Shown here piece after piece: positions 1 through 11,690 of a DNA stretch of 64,000 nt. The stretch spans positions 806,001 to 870,000 of the forward strand of contig JADNRZ010000022.1 of NCBI GenBank assembly GCA_015501605.1, in the 5' to 3' direction. Source of the stretch: Panaeolus papilionaceus. Taxonomy: Eukaryota; Basidiomycota; Agaricomycetes; Agaricales. The translations under genes and the position numbers were made by a program. Position 1 is the stretch's first letter. Every line of letters begins with the position of its first letter. A model generated the notes under the pieces. The model was given only the letters and a program-made list of their open reading frames with translations. It was not told the DNA's origin and made no database searches.

Positions 1-930
1 CTATCACATCCAATGTCGCGCGACTGAGCCATGATAGTGCATCAATGCGTTTGGCTTCTTGCGTACTTGAAAGTTCTGTCAGCCATGCATCACGAAGCTG
101 GAGGAGAGCGTTAGCTATGATTGTAATTAGGTGGCTATCAGCTCACCTGGATTGTCTTGTCGAATACGACGCCAGTGATTTCACGCATCTGTTGAGCCCC
201 GAATGCAGGATTCTACTATTATTTAGCTCCTGACGTAGGTTAAAGCTTCATATGAATACATACAAGAATTTTGCGCTAGAAGGACGACATCAAAATTAAC
301 TTCCTGGGCAGAACTGTCGACATACTTGAAGTTTATGGGCATCTCCTTCAACTAAAAGAACCCCTATTCGAAATAGAAAATAAGCCACGGAAACGCTGCG
401 CGCTGGCAATAGTTACGCACCTGAATCTCCAGTGACCTGCTTCAGGTTGTATACAGCAGCCTCGGGTTTTTGATAAACATAGTTATTCATAGCAACATGA
501 TTGATAGCCTTCAGGTCAACCGTGTATAACCTTGTCACCTAAAGCACAAGACCCATGTGAATCATACAGGTAAATTAGTGTGCGCATGAATATACCCCAA
601 ATAAACCCTTGTATTTGAATGTACTCCCGTATGTCTTTACCCACTCCTCGTGTCGCAAATCGTTTCCCTGCCTCACCCCGTACTTCAGCGCAAACGGGAC
701 AAGTATCATCGGTAAGAGCTCACCGTATCCCAAATTTCCCTAAAGTTTCCCAAAACAAAGCTTTTGCTCGGAGGTCCACGTAGCAGTCGTAGAGGTGAGC
801 TCAGCTCGCGATAGATTGCCGCTACAAGTTTGGAGGCACCATAGACCGTGATTGTGACTCCAAGCAGGCCAAGAAGACGAGTAGATGTGCTGACAAGCTC
901 ATTAATTATGCGAGAGTTCATTTGTTCCAA
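1..930 (-). CDS. Cytochrome P450, 5' part (runs off left edge)
   Basis: Haem-thiolate monooxygenase, probably membrane anchored at the ER. About 203 N-terminal residues are visible in seven exons: 930-724, 667-596, 538-421, 363-326, 275-264 (only 12 nt), 212-147 and 97 to the edge. All junctions keep phase and have GT..AG ends with introns of 50-57 bp. The N-terminus has a hydrophobic anchor (LLGLLGVTITVYGASKLVAAI), then the proline-rich hinge SPLRLLRGPPS, then WVKTYGSTFKYKGLFG, DLKAINHV, LLVEGDAHKLQRKILNPAF (helix C, WxxxR-like region) and the start of helix E. The I-helix, ExxR and cysteine loop lie outside the window. Read as one frame it seems to stop at 706, but that stop is inside intron 1. 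Nothing in the visible part is broken. The subfamily cannot be assigned from this half. It is divergent from the gene starting at 1307. Confidence 0.88.
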
Positions 931-1306
931 GAATTGGGTATACGATGATGGTCTTGAGCTGACTGTTGTCAGTGCATGATGATTGTTGGTAGCAGGGTGG
1001 ACGGGTGTCCGACTCGGCTCGTACTGTCATCAATCCGGGGAATGACTAATCTTTGATTGGGAACCACAACTCAGAATCGCAGGGCGCTAATCAATGGGAA
1101 TCATTTCGCTCTTCATGCAACCTTTGGAGAGTAAATAAAGTTAAGGCCTTGGTAGGTAACCATGTGGCTTTCCAGCTCAGGTCTCACATTTTAATTAGAT
1201 GTCTTAGCTTGGGGTCCGGCCTCTGATCTGAGTCACCAAAGTATTGAAATCATGGAATACGTTCGTCAACACTGTCTAGCCAACATCCACTTGCATAACA
1301 TACAAC
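931..1306. promoter_or_regulatory. Divergent intergenic region
   Basis: 376 bp separating the P450 start (930, - strand) from the + strand gene at 1307. It must contain both promoters. I see no clear TATA box and no conserved reading frame. Confidence 0.4.
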
Positions 1307-2569
1307 ATGGTGCCCCGGGATCCAATTTATAGTGGAGGGTTTTCTGCTTGGGTCGAGAATACTGGCGGGCAGCCTTACACAATCCATAGCACACATACCA
1401 ATGACAAAGTCACATCTGTCAGGGTTAAAATCCCCGTTTCCAAAACCCGCACAAAACTGGTAGAATCCATTGCCTAATTTCCTTTTGCCTCATATTTATC
1501 TAGGATGCTCTTCCCCTGGCAGAGGGTCATCCGATTCGGCTGGAAATACAGTCTTCAGCCCCAGCACGATGCAATCGAACCTTTCGATGCGTACTGCATT
1601 CTCAAGGGCCTTTCGGTTGCAAATCGAGATGGAAATGGTTACGACGACTTGCAAATACATAGATTTATGCGGGTCCAGGAATATAAAGATCAAAGCCAAC
1701 GCTGGATCGAAGGGCGATACGAACAAGGTCCTAGTCAATGCCGCTGGCATTTGAAAAATCGGCCTGAGAACCCAGGAAAGTGCAAAATTTTGGGTGACAC
1801 ATTTTACTCATTAATCGCCGTACATTTTTTAGGCTCAGATACACTATGCAATGCGCGTCTAGAAATCAGGCGTGCGACCAACCTTTCCGACGAGATATGC
1901 GACCTCACGGAATGCAATGAAGAACAAGGTCTTAATCCAGGGGGGTTTATAACCTACGGAGTTGAAAAGGAACCCTCTGTCGTTTTTGACTTTATCTTCG
2001 AAGCAGTGGAAATGAAATCGACATCACGTCCTGCAAGGCGCCACGTCGAACGTGATGATGGCACTCGAATAAGGCGAAAAACCGGAGGGCCTCGGGGCCG
2101 ACCCAGGAAGATACACGAGCCTCCTGCGACCGAAAAAAGTTCTAATCATCTTCTTTCTGACGGTATACAAATGGATGAGAACTTTCTACACTATCCAGGT
2201 GAGTGTATCTTGCTTTTTCCTTTACTCAATAGTCCATTTGACTATCCAATGCCTAAAAAGCACCCCCCGACACCATCGACCTTTGCACTGGGCCAACGAC
2301 GCCGAGCATACAAGCCCCAAGGGATCCCGAATCGACCGATGTGGCTCCTCCCGACGTCCCCTCCCAGGATATCGGGCAAAAACTAAAACGACTACGGGAA
2401 TTGACAAGGCGCGAAGAAGAACTACAAAGGCAGCTAGACAAATCTCTTTCGGTAATTCGCCTTTTATTCCCATCATCATTGGCTGCTAAACTTCATATTG
2501 ACGATATTTCGATAGGCCAAAGAAGAAAGTGTACAAGGTTTGGAAAATGCAATGTCGAAATACTGTTAG
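1307..2569 (+). CDS. Unrecognised family protein, paralogue A of three
   Basis: Function unknown. Five exons: 1307-1459, 1523-1793, 1833-2198, 2261-2451, 2516-2569, giving 344 residues. The intron phases (0,1,1,0) equal those of the two neighbouring paralogues. The N-terminal about 180 residues form the shared domain: SAWVENTGGQPY at the start, then VKIPVSKTRTKL, a GWKY motif, DAYCILKGLSV, and a final segment EKEPSVVFDFIFEA. A basic, low-complexity linker follows (RRKTGGPRGRPRK, AT-hook-like GRPRK), then a short charged helix rich in K/R/E (residues about 295-330) split by the last intron. No signal peptide or membrane segment. The layout loosely resembles basidiomycete DUF7918-type proteins, but I am not sure of that. 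The basic linker would fit a nuclear protein. It is tail-to-tail with paralogue B, 130 bp between stops. Confidence 0.7.
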
Positions 2570-2699
2570 CGACGCCCACCGTGGGGTTCAATCCGGCCCC
2601 AAAAAATCAAACATTCCTGAAGTACTTGCTGGGTACAGGGATTGACAATTACTGCACATATTTGAGTTGGATGATGTATTTAATTTAATTATATAATTA

Positions 2700-3999
2700 T
2701 CAAGAGCACAGGTGTCCACCATGTCTTGCCACAGCCTCCTTCATAGACTCGATAGTCGCAGATTTGACCTTTCACTTCGTCAGCCGCCTGCAAAACGACC
2801 AATCTGAGAGAGCTGAGAAACATCGACATACCTGGAGGATTTGATTTAACTCGGCGGCATATATCTTCTCTTCCTTCTCCATTTCCTCGAGCCTCTGCAA
2901 TGCGTTGACGGCATCAAAAACCGGTTGGACACCCTGAGGCTGACGCAGGTTGTTGCCGGAGGGCGCCCTTATCCTCACAATCTTTGCGGGTCCCGGAACA
3001 GCGCCTGAAGAACTGCCCTTATTTTTCCACTGACTTCCCCGGGCTTCCCGGACGGTGTTGGCCTTTGATTTTTTGGAGGGCGACTCAGGGAAATCTAGAG
3101 TATTAAATTGATTACTTCGCGTGCGACCACTGATGTAGTTTGGAATGCGAACAAACCTTCACCATCGGAAGGTACGTATTCAAGTCCTGGGTCGTCTTCG
3201 TATTCGAGTGCTCGCAGATTGCGCTTGGGAGGCCGGACAGTGATGGTTTTTGTGGGCGACACCTGAGATTCGAAGTCGGTCACATCCGCGGCCGTTCGTT
3301 GCTTCTGAATCTGCAAGTGCGTCGCGCTGAAAACAAACTCGAAGCTGACCACTGTTCTCATTCCCCCGTCGAGTACCTGAGGTGAAAAATTTGATTGTGA
3401 TATCCCTGGAAGGGAGGTCTCATCGAAGAGATAAACGTCCAAGCGTGCTCGTGCAGCTAGTACCTTGGAACCTTTGCAAGGCTAGGTTTCAGTTGTAGAC
3501 TCACAGAACGCAATGACAAGTTCAATTGAATATTTACCAGGTACTATGGGGGTGGCATTAACCGTCCAATAACGACGAGAGTGTCCCGTTTCGTATATCT
3601 TGTGGTCGCGCATTACGTGGCTAATGGCGATATCCCGAGACTCATTCGAGTCGTTCGAGTCTGCGGCTATGTCGTATGCCCTGACTACGCAGTAGTAAAC
3701 GGCAGGACGCTCAGGCAGTTTCGTTGATGCCTCGGCTTTCCAGTGAATCCGCAATCCACGCTATCAGAGAGATAGCGCTGATCAGCGACAATATTTCCCT
3801 TGATGTCAGTGCTTGGCCCGTATACCTTTGGCATCGATTCCGAGAACGGGATTTCGATGTCGACCACAACGGTCTTTGGCGCCGCGCTACTGTCTTGTGT
3901 CCGAACGACATTGTATTTGCCATGTCTTGAGTTGCCTACCCAGGCTTTTATTCCAGAACGCGTCACCTCGTTGTGACCTAAACTACCTTGTTTTGGCAT
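2700..3999 (-). CDS. Unrecognised family protein, paralogue B of three
   Basis: Function unknown. Five exons on the - strand: 3999-3826, 3760-3538, 3471-3157, 3094-2832, 2768-2700, giving 347 residues, with intron phases 0,1,1,0 as in A and C. The shared domain runs from GIKAWVGNSRHGKY through VDIEIPFSESMPK, HWKAEAS, YYCVVRAYDIA and RYWTVNATPIVPGSKVL to TVVSFEFVFSA. The middle is a charged linker (VRPPKRNLRALEYEDD, then SPSKKSKANTVREARG). The C-terminus is helical: ALQRLEEMEKEEKIYAAEL, continued after the last intron by ATIESMKEAVARH, which aligns with the last exon of C. The reading frame of the final exon was chosen by that match, because the two other frames give unrelated peptides. The start at 3999 is the first ATG before the domain. 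It is divergent from C (637 bp between starts). Confidence 0.7.
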
Positions 4000-4636
4000 A
4001 GCTGATAGCGAAGGGAGAAAGGAGGTGCTTCCCAGAAAAACTGATATCGACGCCTTTTATTTGTCTTCACAGTCGGGCCCTACTGTGGGTAAATGCACAC
4101 TCCAGTCATCATGAGGGGAGAAATCGAAGCAACCTCACGGGAGACAGGGAATTCAATTTATGGCCATGGGGCGGGGATCATTCCGGGATTTGTGCTGGTG
4201 GGAATCGATGCTCTCCTTCGCCATAGATGTCAGATAACACAAGCTGAACAGAAGGTACAGATGCTTGAATGTTGTGCAATGCCTCAGGTCTGTTCGTCTT
4301 GCCAAAACTTGAATGGCGTGGACATTGGGTGCGGCTCATACGCATACTTATCATTCTCACCTGGTGCTCCAACTTACGAGGGCCGTGACTTTTCGGGAGC
4401 TCAATCCAATAATTCACGCTTCTCTTTTCGTTCACGTCGTACCAATGTATGACTGCTTCGCAATTAGTTTAAATGACAACTGGGAGATGATCGAAGCTCG
4501 ACCCAAACCGTTCGAAACTATTTGGCAGAGTATTGACCCTGCTTCGGAATGTTGCCTCCCTCTTCACAATTATTTTCATAGAAAACTTTCTCGCAACGTA
4601 TTAGAGTCAACACGAAGCAACATTGCGCGTCCTCTC
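4000..4636. promoter_or_regulatory. Divergent intergenic region between paralogues B and C
   Basis: 637 bp between two head-to-head starts. An open frame on the + strand reads into paralogue C from 4313, but the part upstream of 4637 shows no family similarity, so I treat it as untranslated. No clear core promoter motif seen. Confidence 0.35.
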
Positions 4637-5895
4637 ATGAATCAAATCGCTCGTAGAGGCATAACTGCCTGGGTTGAAAATAGCTGCCACCAACCCTATC
4701 CAGTGCACTCAACACGAGATGAAGAAGACGGTAGAACAGTGCGCATCTTCGTCGATATACCGCAGTCTGCTCGAAAGAAAAAACTGGTGGGTCACTTTCT
4801 TTGAGTTACGACGTCGTTTGCTATCTGAATGTTAACACTGTTTTTCGGATTTTTCAGTGCGTCGTCTTCTTGCGATGGAAGTTTTCGAGCGAAGAGGGTG
4901 TCAACAGCTGCAACTCATACTGCACTGTTGGAGGTGTCTCCTTTGCTGATGACAGTCTCGATGGATACGAAGACAAAGCTGTATATCGCATCATGTGCAA
5001 ACAAGATGAAAAGCCGAACGATTGTGCTCCTGTGGCTGTACCTGAAATGGCACCATCTGTAGGAAGATGGAGGCTGCGGGCAGAGCCAAAGGTGGCAGGT
5101 ATGTATGTGCATACAGTACGCGTTGCACATCGTTGATCATTCCCTCGTGAACTTTAGGTTCCGATGTGCTCGCCATCCTTCGCCTCGAAGTAAGGAGTCT
5201 CACCAAAGGGGTCCCTACAGAAATTCGTGACACATTGCAACGCGACGAGCGTGTATCGCTTCCACCCCACGCACTCGATACTATTGGAGTCAAAGCGGAG
5301 CCGACAGTCATCTTCGAGTTTGTTTTCAGGGTGATCAAATCCGAAACATCTGCTATATCCAGAACGCCAGCATCTAAGAAAAGAGACATCGACATTCTCC
5401 CTCCCGATGAACCAGTGGCGAATCAGCCCAGAAAGCGTGCATCGACTCGAAAAAGACAATCTATGCAGAGTCAGAGGTATTATGAGATGGAAAGTGACAC
5501 CGAGGAATATTATAGCGGTGGTCAGTCTTTGAAAGGGAATACACCACACCACGGTATTGACGTTTCTCTCTTAGCCCCGTCGAAGAGAAGAAAGCGAGAA
5601 TCACGAGTACGAGTGTCCGGTAAAAGATACACCCCAGGCCCGAGTGAAGAATCACCAGCTGCTGTCTCTACTAACGCGATCGCGCAAGAAGTTGGTTCTC
5701 CAGACGTGGTCGATGGGATAATGAAGTTGATGGAAGAAGAACAAGAACTCAGAAATCGAATGGGTCATTTATACGCGGTAAGTCACCCCCGTCAAAGTTA
5801 CGAAGTTGAGATATATGATCTGAATCTGCTTGTGTTAGGCCAAAAAAGCGACCGTGGATAAGCTTAGAGAGGCAGCACATAAGCTTGGTATTTAG
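4637..5895 (+). CDS. Unrecognised family protein, paralogue C of three
   Basis: Function unknown. Exons 4637-4786, 4858-5098, 5158-5517, 5575-5777, 5839-5895, giving 336 residues. The third intron (5518-5574) is 57 nt and stop-free, so a naive reading would keep it. I remove it because A and B have an intron at the matching place and phase and because GT..AG ends are present. The shared domain runs from GITAWVENSCHQPYPVHS through VRIFVDIPQSARKKKL, RWKF, YCTVGGVSFADDSLDGYED, WRLRAEPKVAGSDVL and ILRLEVRSLTK to VIFEFVFRV. A basic, Ser-rich linker follows (RKRASTRKRQS, APSKRRKRESR), then a helical end: LMEEEQELRNRMGHLYA and ATVDKLREAAHKL. The basic clusters look like nuclear localisation signals. 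Convergent with the Pfs2 gene, 165 bp between stops. Confidence 0.7.
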
Positions 5896-6059
5896 ATAGA
5901 AATTCTTTCAAGTTCTGTCGAATGAGTAAATAAAATGGCTGCCCAAAACCAGACTCAAATGAGAGCGATCACAAAATAGCACTCGAAAGTGGAGAAATGA
6001 GCCCAATAGAGACAGACATTGCGTGCAATTGATATGGCCCAACTAGCCATTTGTGTTGT

Positions 6060-8173
6060 TTAATACCGTCCTCCGCCACCTCTTCTTTGTCCAAACCGGC
6101 CATAATTTCCACCTCTATCACCACGATCACCACGATCATTACGGTCTCCACGGTCTCTATCGCCACCACGACCCCAGTCATCCTGGCCGCCACCTCCACC
6201 ACGACTAAACTCCCTGTCACGCCCGAATTCATCCTTTTCGCCCCCTCCGACATACGAATCTTGCCGAGAATGGTTCCCCGATTGATGTGACGAGGGTCCA
6301 TTTGGCCTCTCGGTGGGTGCTGACCCAAATCCAGGAATATAATCATCGTCGGCATAAGCTCCTCTCTTCTGGCCTGAGTCACCCGTATCCTCTTCCTTGC
6401 CCCACCATGGCGCGCCTGACCCGCCACCTCCACCTCCACCACCGAATCCGAATCCAGGAACCATGGTGTCGTCCTCGTCATCCTGGCCTGCCATATCAAC
6501 AATATCAGGGGGTTTCTCTCCACCACCGGAGAATACTGAGGAAGCATCTCCAGGTCGTTCGCGACTCCAGAAGCGAGTGGTATGATCGTTGGAACCGCTG
6601 ACGAGGATGTGGCCGAAGGGGTGGAATGCGAGAGACCAGATGTTGGAATCATGCGCTTGGGAGAGGGTTGCACGGGGAGGGGAAATGGGGGTGGTCAGGT
6701 CAGTACCATCAGGCGTTGAGAGGTCCCAGTGCAGGATGGCGCCCTCTGAACCTCCAGAGACGAGGATGGGGTGGACGGGGTGCCAGGCGACGGCTAAAGA
6801 TTAGGAGGTAAAATGACGAGTTAAAATGGCAGAATTTAAAAAGTCTCCTAATACTTACAGCAAACTTCTTTCTTATGTCCTTTTAGGACACGGAATTCTT
6901 TCATTGCGCGAATGTCAAATACACGAACTGTTTGATCCCTCGATGCACTAGCCACCAGGTTTCCGTTAGGTGACCAGGATAAAGCTTGAATTGTATTTTT
7001 GTGCTGGTGCCTAGAAATAACAATTAGAAGAGGCGAGATGAGCTTTATAGCAAGGAGTCGTACAATGTTGAAAGTACAGTCCCTGTCCTGGGATCCCAGA
7101 ATTTAATCTGGTTATCCTTACTTCCTGAAACCAAAAGACCCTTTGTTGGGTGCCATTCCACACACTTAACGTCCCAACCATGTCCTGCGTTACAATGTCA
7201 GCCACAGCGTAGTACGAGGAAACATAGATCTTACCCGTCAAGACACTCTCTACACGACTTTCAGCAAACGACCATATCCGCACACTTGAGTCGTCACTAG
7301 CAGTCGCAAACCGCTTATCGTCTGGACTAAAGCTCAAACCTCGGATGGCTTCTCGTGAAGACGAACCCTGCCATGCAGTCAAGTTGTTCATATTGGGTTC
7401 AAAGTATTTGATAACACCGCTCTTGTCTGCAGATGCGAGGTAAGCGCCGGAGTGGGTAAATTGCATCGTGCAGATAGCTGTATCGTGCGCCTGAAGGATA
7501 GTCTCGAAGTTGAAGGTAAGGCCATTCCAGAGAGTGAATTCACCACTGTGTGAGCCTGTCAGGATGCGACGAGATTCTGGAGTCCACTGCCAGGCCAGCC
7601 TAATTAGTGATGGCATTATGTTGCGAGCTTTTATATACTCACTCGGACGACATTAACGGGACAACGAATTTTATTCGTTGATGTATGCACGAATTTCGTA
7701 CATAGTGAAGTTGAGGGATTATCGGGGTATGCTTTGGGAGGTAATAACTGGATGCCCAACACGTTGAGATTAACTTCTTCATTGAAAATGATCTCTTGTA
7801 AGCTTACATCGATGATAAAAGGAGGGGCTGGCCTCATATGAGGCACATATGTAGGATTTGGACGAAGTTTTCGTAACTAAACCAAGATGGCCGTTTAACA
7901 CAATAAAAGGGTTTCAAACAGAATTCAGCTCACTAGAACCCAGCGTCCATAGGGGCCATTATAATCAACTGTTCTTCTAGGACGCGTCTTTTTAATTAAC
8001 TTGCCATCTATCATAAGTCTGGCGTTTGCTAGTTCCTGTTCCACTAGCTTTCCTTCATCTTGAGGTGGGGGTTGTGGTTCTGACTTGTATTTGCTAGGTT
8101 TCCATTCTAGATTTGGGTAAAGTGGTTGTTTGGGTAATGCATTTGCAGGTAGCAAAACAGGTAATTCTGCCAT
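6060..8173 (-). CDS. PFS2: Pre-mRNA cleavage/polyadenylation factor subunit Pfs2/WDR33-like, WD40 protein
   Basis: Scaffold subunit of the nuclear cleavage and polyadenylation factor that helps recognise the poly(A) signal. Seven exons: 8173-7934, 7876-7808, 7747-7643, 7586-7235, 7184-7064, 7010-6859, 6793-6060, encoding 590 residues. Family hallmarks are [14 protein letters not shown], the RPHP-like start [31 protein letters not shown], and then WD repeats from about residue 128 ([114 protein letters not shown]). The tail (about 410-590) is Gly/Asp/Arg rich with RGD/RGG-like repeats, as in fungal Pfs2 and WDR33, suitable for RNA contact. Divergent with the V-ATPase gene, only 277 bp between starts. 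Confidence 0.93.
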
Positions 8174-8450
8174 ATTTACAAGACTTTCTCCCTAATCGTC
8201 GACCAAGAGGAATGTCGAGAACAAGTCAGACGATGAGGATGCGGTAAAGCAGCTGGACAATGATGCAGAGGAAGCAGTGCTGCCGGCTTACGGCACAATT
8301 TCAAATTCAGCCAACGACAATGCCAAACAATGATGCAAACAGCGTTGACGACGTTCTCAACGATTTACAACCGACCTACTCCTCACTGTCATTCAGGAGT
8401 CTCTCACTCTTTAAATTTCTCATATTGATTACACTCACTGATACCTTTTA
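8174..8450. promoter_or_regulatory. Compact bidirectional promoter region (PFS2 / VPH1)
   Basis: 277 bp between the start codons of two divergently transcribed housekeeping genes, so both promoters and both 5' leaders must fit here. No TATA box is evident. Co-regulation is possible but not shown. Confidence 0.5.
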
Positions 8451-11400
8451 ATGGGAGATGAATACCCATCATTCTTTCGTATGTGTTATGGTTGCTATTC
8501 CGGGGAAATAATGCTGAAGTCGCGCTATTCTAGGGTCGGAGCAAATGAGCTTGGTACAGCTCTTTGTACCGACCGAAGTCGCTCACGATACCGTTGCTGA
8601 GCTCGGAGAGCTTGGCAATGTGCAATTCAAAGATGTAAGCAGAGCTCGTCACGTCGGCGTAAGGGACAATCGCTGAGCAGGTTTGCGCAGTTGAACCCCA
8701 CAGTTAACCAATTTCAACGCTCGTTCGTTGGGGAGATCAGGCGCTTTGATGAGATGGGTCGACGAGTCCGGTTCTTCGCGAGTCAGATCGACAAGGAGAA
8801 GGATACTGTCCCTGTTCGGTCGCTGTACGAGACGCCGCCGTTGATTACCACTGGACCGCGTGCTGCGCAAGCTATTGACGAGCTTGACTTGACTCTGGCC
8901 GAGCATGAGAAGCGTCTTAGTCGCATGAACGAAAGTTACCAAACTCTCAGTGAGAGAACGAGGGAGCTTGTGGAAGCTCGCCACGTCCTGAGAGAGACTG
9001 CTGTGTTTTTCGACAAGGTACGAGGATTGGCAAGTCGGATTTTAACCGAGTTTCTTACACCACGCATTTATAGGCTCAAGGACAGCAGTCGGATATCCGT
9101 TCCTCATTTGACGATAGTGTCACTCCTTTGCTTCAAGATGATCGTGAAGCTGCATACTCTCGCGAAGCGAGTCATATCCAGTTTGACCTTGAGTGAGTCC
9201 TCACGGTATTTATTCATGGAGCACTGTTGACGCAAAATGCAGGTTTGTCGCTGGAACTATTGAGCGCTCACGCATGCCAACCTTCGAGCGAGTGCTCTGG
9301 CGTGTCCTTCGTGGTAACCTGTACATGAATCACACTGATATCCAGGAGCCATTCGTCGACCCATCTACTGGCGAAGAGACCCGCAAAGACGTATTCATCA
9401 TCTTTGCTCACGGAGAGACATTGTTGGCCAAGATTCGCAAGGTTGCGGAGTCCATGGGAGCAACTCTCTTCCCCATCGACGCAAACGCAGATAGACGTGC
9501 CGAGTCTTTGAGGGAGGTGACTCACCGTCTTGAGGATCTCCAAACTGTGTTATACAACACCGGTGTCAACCGTAGGGATGAGCTAGTCACAATTGGCGAG
9601 CACCTTCGTAGCTGGCAAGATGCGATTAGGAAGGAGAAGCTGATTTATGAAACGCTGAACCTGTTCAACTATGATGTGCGCAGGAAGACGCTGATCGCCG
9701 AAGGATGGGTCCCTACCAGGGATATCACTCGCATACAGTTGGCCTTGCGCAATGCTACTGTTGGTACCCTCAAAATTTTATCCTTTACCCCCTTTACTGA
9801 ACACGTACGTTGGTTTTATAGGAGGGTGCAGGGACGAACGTACCCCCGATCCTTCATGAGTTGAACACGCGCAAGACTCCACCTACGTTCCATAGGACGA
9901 ACAAATTTACCCTTGGCTTCCAGACTATCATGGACAGCTATGGCACATCTGCGTACCAGGAAGTTAACCCTGGCCTATTCGCCGTTATCACATTCCCCTT
10001 CCTCTTTGCTGTCATGTTTGGTGATATTGGTCATGGTGCTATGATTTTTACTGCGGCACTTTACATGATTCTTCGTGAAAGGAAATTGGCCAAGCAGGAT
10101 CTCGATGAAGTAAGTCTCCTCTATTGTGGTCAACGTAAGAATTGGATATTGACCATGTGTTCGACCCTTAGATCTTTGGCCAATTCTTCTTGTAGGCCTC
10201 ATTGCTTTTCTTGTAAATTTTTTTGACGCTTATCTGACATTTTCAGTGGTCGTTACATCATTCTTCTCATGGGTGCATTCTCGATGTACACCGGTCTCAT
10301 GTACAACGACATCTTCTCGAGGAGCTTGCACCTCTGGCACTCGGGTTGGGATGTCCCCGCTGGCAATGGCACACTCACATACGTCGACAATGGACACCGA
10401 TATCCATTTGGTTTAGACCCTGGCTGGCATGGCGCTGATAATGCGCTTGTTTTCACCAACTCGTACAAGATGAAAATGTCGATCGTTTTAGGTGTTATAC
10501 ACGTACGATTTATATGCTTTATGTCTCTTACTCACGCCGTTCTGACACCACGCACGTTTCCCTGCGACGTAAATTTTTTAGATGACATTCGCATTGTGTC
10601 TTCAAGTGCCCAATCACATCAAGTTCAAGCGCTACTCGGACATTTACACAAATTTCATTCCTCAAATTATCTTCTTGCATTCTATCTTTGGCTACCTGGT
10701 CGTTTGTATCCTTTACAAATGGTCGGTGAACTGGGCCGAGACGGACGCGAGCCCTCCCTCGCTGTTGACAATGCTTATCGGGATGTTTTTGGAGCCTGGA
10801 ACTATCAAACCTGAACTCCGACTGTACCGCGGACAAGGGTTCATTCAAGTTGTTTTGCTGGGGTTGGCCGGGATTTGTGTACCGTGGTTGTTGATCACGA
10901 AGCCTTATCTTGCGTGGAGGGAATTACAGAACAGACAAGGTCAGGGATATCTGAGCCTAGGACATGCCGAGGGAAATGCAGATGACGTTCCACACCATAC
11001 ACCAGGTATCAGTTTGGCGGATGAAGAGGAAGGAAATGGACAAGCCCTGCTCCAAGCTCACGAAGAGGAAGGGGTGAGCAGTTATCGATTTAATCCCTCC
11101 AAGATTTGGAAATTCATGATTTATGATATCGGATAGGAACATCACGATTTTGGAGAAGTGGTGATCCATCAGGTCATCCACACCATCGAATTTTGCCTCG
11201 GATGTATTTCCCATACCGCCTCTTATCTTCGTCTGTGGGCACTATCCCTTGCCCATGCGCAACTGTCGGAAGTGCTTTGGACCATGACTATTGCGGGATT
11301 TCTTAAACCGTCAGGTGTTTTGGGATGGATCGCGCTTTTGATAATGGGCGGAATGTGGTTCTCCCTCACGGCGTTCATTTTATGCCTCATGGAGGTAAGT

Positions 11401-11690
11401 ATCCTGGGGAGCCCTGGGGTATTTTTTTCACTCCATTCGGAACGGGTTGACTGATACATGATGGGGTGTGTTTCCAGGGACTATCGGCATTCTTACACGC
11501 GCTCCGACTTCATTGGGTCGAAGCGAACAGCAAGCATTTTGAGGGCGGTGGATATGTGAGTGATCGATTTTAGATCTGAGACTGGCTATGATTAACCCAA
11601 TGCTGACTGATTCTGTGATTCATCGATATTTCTGTGACACCACAGCCGTTTACACCTCTTAGTTTTGCCAACGAGGACGATAAGGCATGA
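8451..11690 (+). CDS. VPH1: V-type proton ATPase subunit a (Vph1/Stv1 family)
   Basis: Membrane subunit of the V-ATPase that provides the proton half-channels next to the c-ring, in vacuole or endomembranes. Twelve exons: 8451-8478, 8534-8634, 8691-9017, 9074-9192, 9243-9759, 9822-10109, 10172-10191 (20 nt), 10247-10502, 10582-11073, 11137-11394, 11478-11555, 11646-11690, encoding 842 residues, normal for the family. The start [12 protein letters not shown] followed by MSLVQLF is typical. The cytosolic half is coiled (about 90-135). The membrane half holds the [11 protein letters not shown] motif and several hydrophobic spans. [12 protein letters not shown] is present with the essential arginine at about residue 748. 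An apparent stop at 11134-11136 lies inside the intron 11074-11136. The donor after 9759 is GTTGGT, a weak site required to keep the frame. Confidence 0.93.

Noticed and set aside
706..720. Apparent truncation of the P450 at residue 74
   Set aside because: The frame runs into intron 1; six further in-frame exons carry conserved P450 sequence to the window edge.
5969..6673. Long - strand frame overlapping the Gly/Arg tail of Pfs2
   Set aside because: Same strand, different frame across low-complexity DNA; the WD40-linked frame 6793-6060 joins in phase and has the expected tail.
11134..11136. Apparent stop codon in V-ATPase subunit a
   Set aside because: It is the end of a GTGAGC..GATAG intron; exons join in frame to give the conserved EHHDFGE segment.
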